Positions 24,385 to 36,013 of a stretch of DNA of 64,000 nt are shown in pieces (positions within the stretch are counted from its first letter, which is position 1; every line of letters begins with the position of its first letter). Below the pieces are notes generated by a model that was given only the letters and a program-made list of their open reading frames with translations, had not been told where the DNA came from and did not search any database. The DNA is taken from NCBI GenBank assembly GCA_905250115.1, contig CAJNOI010000069.1:124001-188000 (forward strand). Direction: 5' to 3'. This stretch comes from Adineta steineri (taxonomy: Eukaryota > Rotifera > Eurotatoria > Adinetida > Adinetidae). Both the position numbers and the translations under genes were made by a program.

Positions 24385-26390
24385 ATGTTTTGGTCGCATC
24401 TAAGAAAAATTTACAAAGCTAAGACTCTTCCATTCTCGAAACTAATGGTAGGCACAAAAGCTCTTTTTGATGAACAGGAAATAATAGATGCACTTTTCAC
24501 GTAGGTCGAGGAACAATCAAAAGCTCCTGAAATAAAGATAAACAACAAGCAGGATGTGCAGGTAGCTCTTGAACATCAGACTATCAAGGATTTATTGACG
24601 AATACACAGGATTTAGAACTAGAAGCAATCTCAGTTGCTAAAGTAAAAATATTAATAAAGAAGATGAAAGGGAAAAAGTCTTCTGATTTCGATGAAATAT
24701 CTAACTAAATGTTAAAAATGCTTCCACCAACTTACATAGAGTGCTTAGTGAAATGTTTTAACACCTGGTTAAAAGAGTGTAGGTACCTGAACTTTTGCAA
24801 AATAGTAAAAGTGATCACACTGAATAAACTAAAAGCAGGAATTCGACGCTGCAATCAAACTAGACCCATCTCGCTTGTCTCGACACACTCTAAACTTTTT
24901 CAAAAAAGTTCTTCTGGAAAGAGTGCGACTATGGGCTGAAGGAAATAAATTAGTGCCAGAAGAACAGTCTGAGTTTAGGAGCAAATGTCTCCTACAGACA
25001 AGAGCTCTGTCTATGTTTTAAGTGATGAAAAATAATTTAGCAGCCAATGCTCCCACACTAGCTATTTATGTAGATTATGAAAAGGTCTATGACAGGGTGT
25101 GGCACATAAATCTGATGGTGAAGTTTTTTAGCCTAGGAATACCGATGAGCCTACTCAAGATGCTAGAATCGTGGTTGGCGGATCGAACCGCACACGTAAG
25201 TTTTGGTTCGAAAAAATCCAAACGAAGAAAGGTTAGGATAGGTTTACCTCAAGGCAGTAGTTTAAGTCCCTTTTTATTCGTAGTCTATCATTGTGACTTA
25301 GTTAAGTGTTTTGGAGCACACCCCGATCATCTATTCGCAGATGACCTGTGTGTACTCATCAGATCCCCGCTTCAAAAATCCCTCAAGGACTTGATTCACG
25401 ATTTGGAGATCGAGGGTACGAAAGTGTGTATGAAAATCACACAATACTCGAAACTATGGAAGCAGCCAATTAATATAGGCAAATGTGTCGGCCAAGTTGT
25501 TCGCTCCCAGATTGGAAAACGCATAGTGAACGTTTTCATGTCAGGACAGAGATTAGAGATCATCAGATCCTTCAAGTATCTTGGCTATACTTGGACTGAC
25601 AAGCTCTCTCTACATTCGACGATTAACACATGCCTTGAAAAAAACCAGATAGCCTTGAACAAACTGAAATGGTTAAGATCGGGTAGAACTTTAACTACGG
25701 AAGTACTGAGAAGATGTTTCTTTGCCCACATTTTCCCTCATATAGCATGGGTGTTTCCCATCTTCCCTATCCTCCGCAAAGCGCAACAAGAAAGTCTTCG
25801 CAGAAAATACCGAGTAGCTATAAGACTGATCCATCGCGCCTCATTTGTAAGTGAGAAGTATCTCTTCGCACTAGCTAGAGAAGTTCTCCTAGATAGTTAT
25901 GTAAAGAAATATATAGAGAAGCGACTAAAAAATATGTACTCAACCAATCTGGGTACCTCACTATTCCTAGAAGATATATTCTTCTGGGATACTTTTAATA
26001 GAGAGGGGGTAGTAGGAATAGGACAGTATTTGAGTATGAAAAGAGTGAAAAACATGAAAATCAGGCACCAATCGGAGCTATTATTATGGCTAGATTTTGT
26101 AAGTAAACAGTGATTGACCTGTAGTTTGGACCTTTCGTTCGTTGGTATCCTCGTTTCCCCTTCCTCGCACCTGTTAATTGTTCATTCAAGAGGTTGTGTT
26201 GTGTACATCCCCCCACCCCATTCGTCTTTCATATTTTTGTATGCGTCATTTGTTGGCTCCTCATTTGTATAATCCTACAGTGTGTCGTTTTCCTTATGGT
26301 GTGTGTCCTTTCTCCGCTGTCTCTTAATCATATCGTATTCAAAAAGTGTAAGCACTCAAGAGTGTTACACAAATAAAAGCGTTAACTATA
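24385..26390 (+). mobile_element. decayed, 5'-truncated non-LTR retrotransposon (LINE)
   Basis: From MFWSHLRKIYKAKTLPFSK onward the + strand encodes the region just before and through a LINE reverse transcriptase. The first part is broken by in-frame stops (after IIDALFT, FDEISN and RALSMF) and a frameshift near 24900. From 25022 the frame is open to 26113. No apurinic endonuclease is left upstream. After the stop comes a roughly 270-bp 3' tail ending ACAAATAAAAGCG at about 26390. Immediately beyond this point the N6AMT1 copy 2 homology begins, so the insertion marks that border. Confidence 0.85.
25022..26113 (+). CDS. LINE reverse transcriptase, C-terminal open part
   Basis: 363 open codons carrying RT motifs A (YVDYEKVYDRVWH), B (GLPQGSSLSPFLFVVYH) and C (FADDLCVL), followed by the usual post-RT region with FKYLGYTWTDKLSL. 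The FADD box is a common non-LTR variant of YXDD. The catalytic aspartates are present, but upstream stops mean the full polyprotein cannot be made. The ATG at 25022 is only the first in-frame methionine after the last stop, not a native start. Confidence 0.8.
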   Translation: MMKNNLAANAPTLAIYVDYEKVYDRVWHINLMVKFFSLGIPMSLLKMLESWLADRTAHVSFGSKKSKRRKVRIGLPQGSSLSPFLFVVYHCDLVKCFGAHPDHLFADDLCVLIRSPLQKSLKDLIHDLEIEGTKVCMKITQYSKLWKQPINIGKCVGQVVRSQIGKRIVNVFMSGQRLEIIRSFKYLGYTWTDKLSLHSTINTCLEKNQIALNKLKWLRSGRTLTTEVLRRCFFAHIFPHIAWVFPIFPILRKAQQESLRRKYRVAIRLIHRASFVSEKYLFALAREVLLDSYVKKYIEKRLKNMYSTNLGTSLFLEDIFFWDTFNREGVVGIGQYLSMKRVKNMKIRHQSELLLWLDFVSKQ

Positions 26391-27050
26391 TGATACAATT
26401 TTCTAATCAATTGATTCACTATAATACAGTACAAGTATATAAAGTAAAAAAATACGATCTAAGTTTACATTTTCAATGGCAAAAAATAAAAGAAATTTTC
26501 TTATTATAGATGGTGCTGAATTGTATTGACATAAAATTTAACTTTATAAAATAACAAAAAGATTTTTCTATAATTTTAGTTCAAAACTAAAAATTATGAT
26601 TTTATACATAAAATTCAAGTCATTTTATATATTATTCGTTCATTCAAATTAATGTGTATGAGTCATCATCTATGTTAGATCATAAAGCTGCCGTCTGTTA
26701 GTTATAGTCAATCGTTTTGAAAAGAATCGAACAACGAAATGTTTCCAACACCTGATTTATCTCATTTTACACGAAATGATTATAATGAAATTTATGAACC
26801 AGATGCTGATACATTTCTACTTCTTGATGCACTTGAATTAAAATTAAATAAAATTCTTGAACAAAAACCTTTTATTATTCTTGAATTTGGTTGTGGTTCA
26901 GGTTTAGCAACAACATTTATTGCTAAACATTTTTGTCCATCATCATGTCTTTTTTTTGCTATTGATATGAATCCATATGCATGTTATTCAACTAGAAGAA
27001 CATTTCAACAAAATAATGTTCATAATAAACATTGTTTAAATATAATACAA
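26391..27050 (+). pseudogene. N6AMT1 promoter plus 5' coding region, copy 2 (3' truncated)
   Basis: Nearly identical to 56090-56755 across the upstream region (AGTACAAGTATATAAAGTAA, GATCATAAAGCTGCCGTCTG) and the first 105 codons from ATG 26739 (MFPTPDLSHFTRNDYNEIYE, ILEFGCGSGLATTFIAKH). Similarity stops at TATAATACAA, where the intact gene reads on into CNLGDPLID. The frame then ends after RGCGV. The NPPY catalytic motif is absent, so the copy is dead, although it keeps the promoter region. Confidence 0.9.
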
Positions 27051-27165
27051 CGAGGGTGTGGTGTTTAGGTTTTATATCAATCAAACATCCACCCTCAACT
27101 GAATACCTGAATAGTTGAATAGTTGAATACTTGAATTCAAGTTTCGACTTTGACATTACTGCAAT
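27051..27165 (+). repeat. truncation junction with GAGGGTG...CACCCTC hairpin
   Basis: GAGGGTGTGGTGTTT (27052-27066) pairs imperfectly with AAACATCCACCCTC (27083-27096). It is followed by a run of GAATAGTTGAATA-like units and TTGAATTCAAGTTTCGAC. It sits exactly where N6AMT1 copy 2 breaks, and is related to 21027-21112. Confidence 0.65.
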
Positions 27166-28390
27166 TTCGATGGCATTTTTTGACCATTTTCAATTGAACG
27201 CTGAATAATACTGTGAATTATTTCATTCAATTGGTAATCGATGACCTTTTTTAACAAAATTCAACTATTGATTAATAATTGAAGATTTCTCTTCAATAGT
27301 TAAATGAGGACTTTGTAATTGTTTTGTACTTATTTCGAATTGAATTAATGTTAATGTAGTTGATACAATTTTATCATATCGACTTATTTCTTTTAAGTAT
27401 TGGATAACTTGATCTATTAATGATGAATCTTCACATTTGGATATGAAATTAATTAAACTATGTAAAGATAAATCAGAAAAAGAGATTTGATTTTTAATTA
27501 ATTGTTCAATAAAATTTAGAATTGATTGAGTTAATAATGGATTATTAATAAAATCGATAATTGAATCAATGTGTGATGAATTGAGAAGTTGAAGTATATT
27601 TTGAAATATTTAAAAAAGAATAATTTTTAATTGTATTGGTGAATCATTTGAAATTAAAGAAGATTTTAATATATTCATAATAAATATTGATTATGATTAT
27701 CAATCATCATTGATAAGAATTCTTTTGCAGTTTGAGAACTCAAATCTGATTGAAGATTTTCTAATATTATTTTTACAAGTTTTTCATAATTAATTAAAAC
27801 ATCAATTTGATTATTATTTAATTTATTCATTGAAATACCTCTTAAATCATCATCACTTTGTGCATAAGATTGCAACTGATCTAATGTTTCATTTGATAAT
27901 TTATATCCTTGATTAATAATTGCATATAGAGCTAAACATGATGAATATTTTATTTGTGCATTTTGATTTATTTGAAAACTATTTCTCAATTAATTTAATT
28001 TATGAAATATTCTTAATTGCTTGATTTTCTAAATAATATACAATTGTTTCAATAATTTCTCGTTGTATATCTAAATCATTTGTTTTCTTTAATAATATTT
28101 CATAGTTTTTATAGATCTAATCATTCAATTCAAGTACATTACGATTGATTAATAAATGAAAGATTTTTACACTGTATTTTGAAGAGATTTCATTGATTGT
28201 CCATTATGAATAATATAATAAAGAATTTGAATAAAGATTTCGTTTTGACATATGTTAATTGTTTTTCTAATGAAATTATTAATAAATTCGGTATTTTTTG
28301 ACCATTTTCGACATATTGAAGAAAAAGATAGGTACAGGTGAAGGGTATATATCGGGGAATAAATAAAAAGAATACCCTCATCCACATCAT
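27166..28390 (-). pseudogene. helical-repeat (HEAT/armadillo-like) protein pseudogene
   Basis: Minus-strand pieces in changing frames read like one alpha-helical repeat protein: KTINICQNEIFIQILYYIIH, then QINQNAQIKYSSCLALYAII, QGYKLSNETLDQLQSYAQSD, DVLINYEKLVKIILENLQSD, and finally VSTTLTLIQFEISTKQLQSP. Stops and frameshifts separate the pieces, and only 27675-27989 stays open for over 100 codons. Regular helices with NGQ- and Leu/Ile-rich repeats point to HEAT-type folding; no enzymatic domain remains. Function of the parent is unknown. Confidence 0.55.
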
Positions 28391-30405
28391 ACCCGCTCTC
28401 TATTCATCTTGTACTAATTGTCCACCTAAGATATATTAACTGTTCTTCTTCACATTTCCGATCATCTTTTTGTTCGTGCCCATAGTTCTATTTATAACTT
28501 AGAACCTTCTAATAAAGTAAAATGTCACTTAACTAAAAACTTAATCAAAAAATATCTTGAAATTAGTGAACACTTTTAGTCAAAATAATCAACAAAACAT
28601 GATTCTCTACACATGTGTAACTCCAAATGATAGTGTTGGACTCAGTTGACTATAACATTCATACAAATTGTATAAAACGAGCGAATATTACGACAGATCG
28701 AGCTTCTTAGTAACTTGTAGTTCTTTTGTCTTATAGGGATAAATATATGATAGTTACAAGCGATATTCGTGACTCGCGATCATTTTATAAATAGTGCTTT
28801 GTAGGAACTCGAATCATCTAATCGCGAGTGTCAGTCATAGTTATCAACATTCACCCATTTTAACATTAGAAAAAACTACAGAAAATCTCATTTCAATGTT
28901 TCCTAGTATTGTTGCTTATGTGTCAACAGCTAAAAAAGGACTGTAATCAAAGTTCAACTTTATTAACAAGAGATGGATCAACGGTGACATATCTTTTTAT
29001 CAATGTCGATATCTTTTTCTTATATCTCAATGAAGTCTTACGAATTCAAAGTATTATGAGCTAAAGTTATAGTTTACCAACCTGACAATATCATCAATCA
29101 AGAAAACTGTCTGACGAGGATTAAAAATGCTTTTGGTTCAAAATATGCTGACCATAATATATTGATTTGATGCCACGTTAACTCATGCTTAATCAGTCTC
29201 AAAAGTCTCCAACCAGTTTTAGAACATAGAGGTATTCTGATCTTCATTGAAATAATCTATGGTGAAGATATATCCACGTTTACATCTATTCCTAATGAGT
29301 AAGAGATTGTGTGTATGTGTAAAACTCCTTCAATCATATGGATCATCTTTCTATGACTCCTTCAAAAGAAACAGATACTCAGAAGTAAGTTATTTGAAAG
29401 TTAAGCTAAAATCTTCCAAACCACTATACTAGTGATCAATATGTGAATAGAACAATTAGATAAGTTTTTTCAGTCGTTCAAGAATTATGATAAATCAATG
29501 AGTGTCATTTTAGGAATTTCATACGTATATTCCCCAAAACTTTTGAATAAAAAGAAGACGATGCTTAGCACTTGTACTATTAAATGAGAGAATAAAGAAA
29601 GTGTTTTCTGATCCAAGAACCTTGCTTTTCTTTCAATATTAAAAGATGGTCTGGTAGTATATTTTGTGCATAACGACCAATTTACATAACATAAAGTCCT
29701 GCTCGGAATAGGAACATGGTGTGCCACTGAGATAATAGGAGTCCGTATTTTATTCGTTTTGATTCACAAAGATTTTGTTTGTTATCAAACCAATGAATTA
29801 ACAGACTAATTTATTGTTCAAGACCTATTTCAAAGTTATCCAAATACATGAACTGAGAGAATAAACCTTTTTGCACAAAACATACTACCAAAACATCTCC
29901 AAATCTTGAAACTGAAGAAAGCTCCAAAGTTCTTTTACTAAGACAGAAGCCTGTTTTCTTGTTCTATTTGTCAATCAAACTTCTCTAACCTTTAGACAAA
30001 AATCAAATCAAATGCAAGAATATAAACATCATTTCAATGTAAATAATAGTTGCCTTTTGACACTTTGCTAAGAAAATCCGAGATATTTGAGATAATTCGC
30101 TGAACATTGATATCTAACTACGACAACGACTTTTTGTTTTTTTAGCAATAATTCACTCTTTTAGAGCAAATTGTAATGTAAATGAAAATATCTGTTTGAA
30201 CTATGAGCATGTGAGATGTATATATTGATCTTACAACTGCATCCTCGCAAGATATTCTACAGTAACTATACTGCTTGTTTATTTATTATGAAAAAACTAA
30301 GGTACTAAAAAAAGTTAAAGTAAAATACCACCATGTAGTAAGCATAAATATTTGGGTTAGTTTAAAAAAGAAAAAATGTTAGTAATGTGAAGTCAACATT
30401 TAGTA
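28391..30405. other. 2-kb gene-free stretch
   Basis: No open frame with coding character on either strand and no long repeat. A short inverted pair GACTCGCGAT / ATCGCGAGTG lies at about 28770-28838. It separates the pseudogene from the methyltransferase gene. Confidence 0.45.
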
Positions 30406-32093
30406 TTAAATATGAAGTATGTTTTTTATTATCTTCTTGCGGAATACAACTCGATAATATTCTGCATGTCCTTGTTGCATATTATTATATAGTTGAGTGC
30501 CAGGTAATCCAGCAAATGGACGACAATATTCTTGATCTACAGGTTGAATATAACGCTCAATAAAGTCAACACGTGAGTTACTTTGAATGTCAAGTGCATG
30601 AAGAACATTTCTTGTAATATTGACCTTCTCTTTGATTATAAATGCATTATTTGTTATTAAATGATCAATCAATGCACTTGAACCATCTACATCACACAAT
30701 CCACACCAGAGAAAGTATCCATTAGGAGTAAGCACACGAGTAAGTTCATCGACGAATTTCTTCACTGCTTCCATTTCATCAATAGTGTTTGTTGTTTCAA
30801 TTGAGAGAACAATATTCATTGACTCATTTTGAAACGGCAAATGAGTTTTTGGATCAGCTATCATAAATGAGAGTTGAGGAATTGTTGAATAATATTGTTG
30901 ACATAGGTTAATAACATCTCGAGAAGGATCTATTCCAACATAAGATCGAGGAGCATATGTACGAACACACCAGGCAGCACCAGCACCTCTACTACAGCCC
31001 ACTTCGAGTATATTTTGATCTGTAAGTGTTACATTAGCAAGAACCTAGAATGAAAAACAAAATATTCTAATGGTGATTGCTACTATATTTGTTACTCATC
31101 ATTTCATTTATTATTCACTTTTTTTGAGAAATACAGAAGTAGATTAAGGCGGACCTAGTAGTTCTATATATTTTCTAATATATTTTTGAAGAAAATATTT
31201 AAATCTTATGCTGATACTGTCACAACTAAAATCGTGATTAGTTCATTTTGAGCTATTCATACTAATGAGTTACAACTCAAAAATTCTTCGGTTTCGATCG
31301 ATTCATTATCTATTATTTGTCGAATACTTATGATAAAGTAACTTCTTCTCATCAGAAGTCTTGCTAAAGATTATCACAAGATTTTCTCTATTTTAAACAA
31401 ATCTTGTTTCACATTTAGTGTTTATCAGATATTTCTATTAGAAATACACAAACAGTACACTATTATATTCCAGATCACGTATATAATAATATTGGAAAAG
31501 AATGCAGTAACTGTATTATTTTCTGATGTATGAAATTTGTTTTGATTCACTTTTTATAAAATATGTTATAAAACATTCATAATCAGCCAAATAGAAGTTG
31601 AAACTGTTAATGGAAATATATCCATTAGAGTAATGAATAAATTGATTTCTCTCTATTGTGATTTTTATTTTTCAGTTTATAAATAATAAAATAACTCAAA
31701 TTGTGGTATGAGTAAGATTCTTATTAATTAATTCAGGCATCAAAAGTTACTCTATGATACTATATCACAAATATTTCAACTCAAATGGATTTGATTCCTT
31801 CATTCATCTTCACTTACTTGTTGATAAAGTTTCTCCGAATAGTAACCCGTATTATCATCGATATGCTCACCCAAATCTGCATAACCCCAATTCATAAATT
31901 GTAGTTCATTGACATTCTTATAGACATTTGAAATTTGTTCATACCACAAAGACAGTCGATCAAAGTTGTTAGATTTCTGTTTACATATGATGACATCATC
32001 ACAAATGGGTGCAGATCGAGATAATATTGGTTTTGCTACATAAGATTCTAAAAGAAAATAATTCAGTACAATAAAATGATGTATATATATCAT
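30406..32093 (-). CDS. class I SAM-dependent methyltransferase, bacterial natural-product type
   Basis: Two clear exons: 32047-31818 and 31044-30406, split by a 773-nt intron with good GT-AG ends. Motif I is ILEVGCSRGAGAAW, followed by YVGIDPSRDVI (motif II) and FQNESMNIVLSIETTNTI; the N-terminal FMNWGYADLGEHID resembles methyltransferases that modify polyketide or peptide products, such as mycobacterial phthiotriol methyltransferases. It may start at ATG 32093 (MIYIHHFIVLNYF...). Alternatively it is spliced, through the TTTTCTTTTAG acceptor at 32048, in phase to the beta-helix domain upstream (32963-33976), which would make it the C-terminal part of a larger NRPS-like protein. Substrate unknown. 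Probably of bacterial origin and intron-adapted. Confidence 0.75.
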
Positions 32094-32945
32094 ATAGGAT
32101 GATCATCAAAAGAACAGTTTAACTTTGAATGATATTACTTTCAAAGAATCAAAGAAAATGTACGATATTGTTTGCCAATTCTAGAAAAATACGGTAAATA
32201 TACAATCATATCACATCATTTGACTATATGTAGGTCTTAGATTTTCGGATTTCATTAGAACACTGTTCAATTTAATCAAAGTCTATAATGATAGAAGTCT
32301 AATTTTTATTGGGTCTAGAGTGTACTGCATATAGGATATTTGAAATAAAAGTAAGGATAACGAGGATATTGGAATAATTTAAAAAAATTTCTAAAGAACA
32401 TATGCGTTATCGATTAGTTTCATATTACGAAGAAATCAGACAAAACTTTATTTATTGATATGCAATACAAATCTCTATTTGATAAGATTTGAATAGATAG
32501 TTTAAAGTCAAATCTAATGGCAAAATACATTAAAATTTGATGTATATTAACAACAAGTCATAAAAGACGACAAAAGTATATTGAATACGCTGAATATATC
32601 ATAGATAATAATCAATTGAAAAGTTAATGAGAAGAAAAGCTATTTTAAATGGTATGTCATATCGATCAAATGAGTTTTTCAGTCACCGACCATCAATAAT
32701 AGAAAATGATCTATTCATTCAGACTTTTTCATTCTGAGATGCAGAACAAATCATACGACAGTCAATTGAATATATATATCATTACAAGAAATTTTAGAAA
32801 ATATGATAGATGGAAAGTTCAAGAAAGTCATGCTTTATACATAATGCAGATAAAAAATATCCAGAATCCTCATGAACAAACTAAAATTTACAGAATCTTA
32901 CTTAGCATCTTAATAGTATTATAATACAAATGTGCCTAGCTTCAT

Positions 32946-33976
32946 CTATCTAAACGACTTACGTGCAGGAATTCCTTTCCATTGTGTGTTCGATTGTAAT
33001 AAATCATTTTTCATTACGAGTGTAAAAGGATAAAGTCGATTGTTACCCATTAATTTACAACCCGGCATTACAATTGACATGCTCATAAGAACGCACGAGT
33101 TGCCTACTGTAACAGGAGCTACCTTCCAAATACGTTGTTCGAAAGTGTGACCCTGAAATGGTTGTAAAGAACAATAATGTATATATGGAAAATAATAAGA
33201 AACGTATGTATTACCACAATATGAGCATTGATATTGAGTCGAACATTATCTCCAATGGTCACCAAATTGTAATCAAAAATAGAGCAAACATCGGGTATGA
33301 TTACATTGTTGCCGATGTTTGCACCATATGCGCGAAATAAGCGAATTAGCCATTGTGTATTGCCAAGAAATGAACAAATAAAAATTTCATGATCTACTTG
33401 TAGTCTTCTTATTATTTGTTCGATTATTTCATTATCTGTATATAAATACCATCGATCGAAACTGCATACAATTATTGTGTGAAGAATTGGTCCACCAACA
33501 AGACCACATGACCAATAGATGCCTATGAGAAGACATTTGCTAATATAATGAGAAAAACATGTCTTCCAAAATGGAATAGTTTCAAGTTGATCTTCTGTTA
33601 CTTGTATAATGGGCATTTGAAATGGCATAGCACGCGCTGGAACACCAATGAAAACATCTCCATTGTTGCTATTCGTTTCTCGCGTGATACGTGTTAAATT
33701 GCCAACCATAGTATGAGATGCAAGATAACTACCCGGCAAGATTGAACATCCATTCGCAAGATTTGTATAAGATCCGAGTGTTATGTAATCTACACGATGG
33801 CCACCCTCAAGTGTCATCTCAGTAGGAACTAATAAGACGAAACCAAAGCTAGTAACTCCTGGTTCGAGTTTTAATAAATTGGTTGAATAGGACAAGAAGA
33901 TATCTATATTGGCGAGTTTGACATCATCTTCAACTTGAGCCCCTAGCCAACGGAGAATAAAAGGATAAAGATAATC
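32946..33976 (-). pseudogene. 5'-truncated NRPS terminal domain with left-handed beta-helix repeats
   Basis: Exons 33976-33213 and 33152-32963 (or to a stop at 32946 if not spliced onward). The sequence has hexapeptide-repeat character: VDYITLGSYTNLANGCSILP, SHTMVGNLTRIT, GANIGNNVIIPDV, VTIGDNVRLNINAHIV, GHTFEQRIWKVAPVTVGN, with a hydrophobic segment between. This is the arrangement of the NRPS terminal domain found after thiolation domains in bacterial enzymes such as poly-lysine synthetase. The coding frame begins abruptly with LYPFILRWLGAQVED beside an inverted TGTGGG-type repeat at 33977, so the A-T part that should precede it is gone. No start codon is present; I treat it as a broken gene, possibly still fused to the methyltransferase downstream. 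Confidence 0.7.
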
Positions 33977-34053
33977 TTGAGGGTGTGGGTGTGGGTGTGG
34001 CGATGAGTGTAGATGATGCTCTTCTCTTCACCCACACTCACACCCACCCTCAA
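33977..34053. repeat. inverted TGTGGG-type (telomere-like) repeats
   Basis: TTGAGGGTGTGGGTGTGGGT at 33977-33996, continuing to about 34000, faces CACCCACACTCACACCCACC (34029-34048, running to CCCTCAA at 34053) across a spacer of about 28 bases. Bdelloid telomeres are reported to be made of TGTGGG units. The G-rich strands point toward each other, the geometry of two chromosome ends joined head to head. Confidence 0.75.
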
Positions 34054-34312
34054 TGTCAAGGATTTGACACTGATTACCAAGATTAGATTAAGTAGTGTCG
34101 TATGAGACGCATTCGAGTAGTTGTTCGCAGCAACACCAAATGCGTTCAAAACGCGTTTTCTTGTTGTTCGCTTCAATCTGAGTTCGATATTGTTCAGAAA
34201 TAGTTCAAATCATACGAAAAAGGTTTAAAGTGTTACAAAGACAGACAAACAATAACTTTAGATTTATGAACAAGTGCATATAAATGGATCAAATCGACCA
34301 AGACAAAATTCC
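34054..34312. other. unassigned spacer between repeat structures
   Basis: No coding content. AACACCAAATGCGTTCAAAA with a nearby AACGCGTTTTCTTGTTGTT forms a weak inverted pair. It ends in the 9-bp direct repeat CAAAATTCC (34304-34312) that borders the foldback element. Confidence 0.4.
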
Positions 34313-35072
34313 GGTAATCCCAACTTTGGTCGAAAAACTAAAATGTCGAAGTATATAAAGATCGAAAGGTAAAAATGTCGAAAAAAAATTAGACAAATGT
34401 CGAATGTAAGAATATCGAATTAAAAATAGTCGAAATATTAAAATATCGAAGGGTAGAAATGTCGAATTTGAAATTAGTCGAAATATAAAAATGTCGAAGG
34501 ATGGGTGTGGATATGGGTGTGGGTGAGGGTGAAGGTGTGGGTAAGGGTGAGGGTATGGGTGAGGGTGTGGGTGAGGGTGAAGGTGTGGGTGAGGGTGTGG
34601 GTGAGGGTGAGGGTGTGGGTGAGGGTGAGGGTGNNNNNNNNNNGGGTGTGGGTGAGGGTGAGGGTGTGGGTGAGGGTGAGGGTGTGGGTGTGGGTGAGGG
34701 TGAGGGTGTGGGTGAGGGTGTGGGTGTGGGGGACTGTATGGATGTGGGTATGGCTAAATATAGATGAATGTTTATATTTGCACTGATACTCACACCCACT
34801 CTCAAACGTCTTTCTTAATTTTTACCACTAAGTTGTTTCGAACACCCAAAATCTTATCATTTTCATATTTCGACTTTTTTTCTTCGATATTTTTATCCTT
34901 CGATATTGTTATACTTCGACATTTTTCACTTCGACATTTTTATACTTCGGCATTTTTTACTTCGATATTTTTATATTTCGACATCTTTATACTTCGACAT
35001 TTTATTTTCGACATTTTTCGTTCGATCTTTTTATACTTCGACATTTTTACTGTCGACCAAAGTTGGGAGAAT
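34313..35072. mobile_element. foldback element with tandem-repeat arms and G-rich core
   Basis: Arms of about 190-220 bp (34313-34500 and 34853-35072) are inverted copies, each built from degenerate units like AAAATGTCGAAGTATA. Their tips, CCCAACTTTGGTCG (34319-34332) and CGACCAAAGTTGGG (35053-35067), pair perfectly. The core (34499-34806) is a TGTGGG/TGAGGG minisatellite with a small assembly gap. CAAAATTCC occurs directly outside both ends (34304-34312 and 35073-35081), a possible 9-bp target duplication as made by Mutator-like transposases. No coding sequence; non-autonomous. Confidence 0.7.
34499..34806. repeat. TGTGGG/TGAGGG minisatellite with opposing C-rich end
   Basis: From 34502 a (GGGTGT/GGGTGA)n array runs on the + strand to about 34754, interrupted by 10 unknown bases (34634-34643). 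After 25 bases comes ACTCACACCCACTCTCAAAC on the opposite sense. Long apparent open frames across it (Gly-Val-Glu-rich or Pro-Ser-Pro) are artefacts of the repeat. Confidence 0.8.
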
Positions 35073-35081
35073 CAAAATTCC

Positions 35082-36013
35082 TGATTGAATTCAATAATTT
35101 TGTTGAATACTACCTACTTGATCGGCATTAAAACAACAAATACCAACGTTGATATTGATGCAATGAAGACATTGAAATGGTACTCTTTTGATCAGTAAAA
35201 AAAAGAGGCGTTCGATACATGATGTGTCATCCATTAGCTGTCGATAAATTAAAATGCTCAGAAGATTTTGTAATTACCGATTTTTGAAGAAGTCTATGTG
35301 TAAACATGTTGTGGGTGTTGCAATCAGGTTAAACTACTGTAAGCCACCATCTGCTGCTAAGAGAATTATAATTAGTGAAGAACGATATCATGGTAGGCCA
35401 CCAAACACCAAGACAGCACTATTGATTCAATGATTATGTATTACTTATCAATGTAATATTTTACTAAAACAAATAAAGATATACTGAACAAGAAAATTAC
35501 TTACTCAGCGAAAAATAATTAAATATTGAGTTCTCTAGAATTGATTACTGTGCAATTCGATTTATATATTATGCAGAAAATAATATTTCACTGAGCAAAA
35601 CATACTGAACATAAGATGGAAAAATACTGAGCATTCTCAATCAAATAGTGTGCAAAAATATATGCCTTTTTTAAATTAAAATTTAATAGTAATAAGAAAG
35701 ATAACGATACTACGCATACGTTAAAATCAGAATAAACAGTAGTTCTTCCATATTAAGTAACACAGTGCAAGTATTTCATTTATTTTTATTTAATCTTGTT
35801 TATGATGTTTCACAAATAATAATACTGAAATTTATTAGATTTTTAATAAGAATGAAAAATAACTAACAAAAAAGAATAAGATAAATTAGAAGAATCAAAC
35901 TAAGATAATTATTGTCTGTTCAAAAAACGTATATATTGATGATTTCAGAATAATACATTTAAAAGGAAACAATAACTAAAATAAACTGAAAATTTTCTTT
36001 CTTTTTTTGTAAG
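35082..36013. other. gene-free spacer downstream of the large NRPS
   Basis: AT-rich, no coding character. It holds the 3' flank of the minus-strand NRPS. Confidence 0.5.

Noticed and set aside
34389..34805. Long open frames across the G-rich minisatellite on both strands (Pro-Ser/Thr or Gly-Val-Glu repeats)
   Set aside because: They arise from the 6-base repeat period and contain unknown bases; no splice or start context supports translation.
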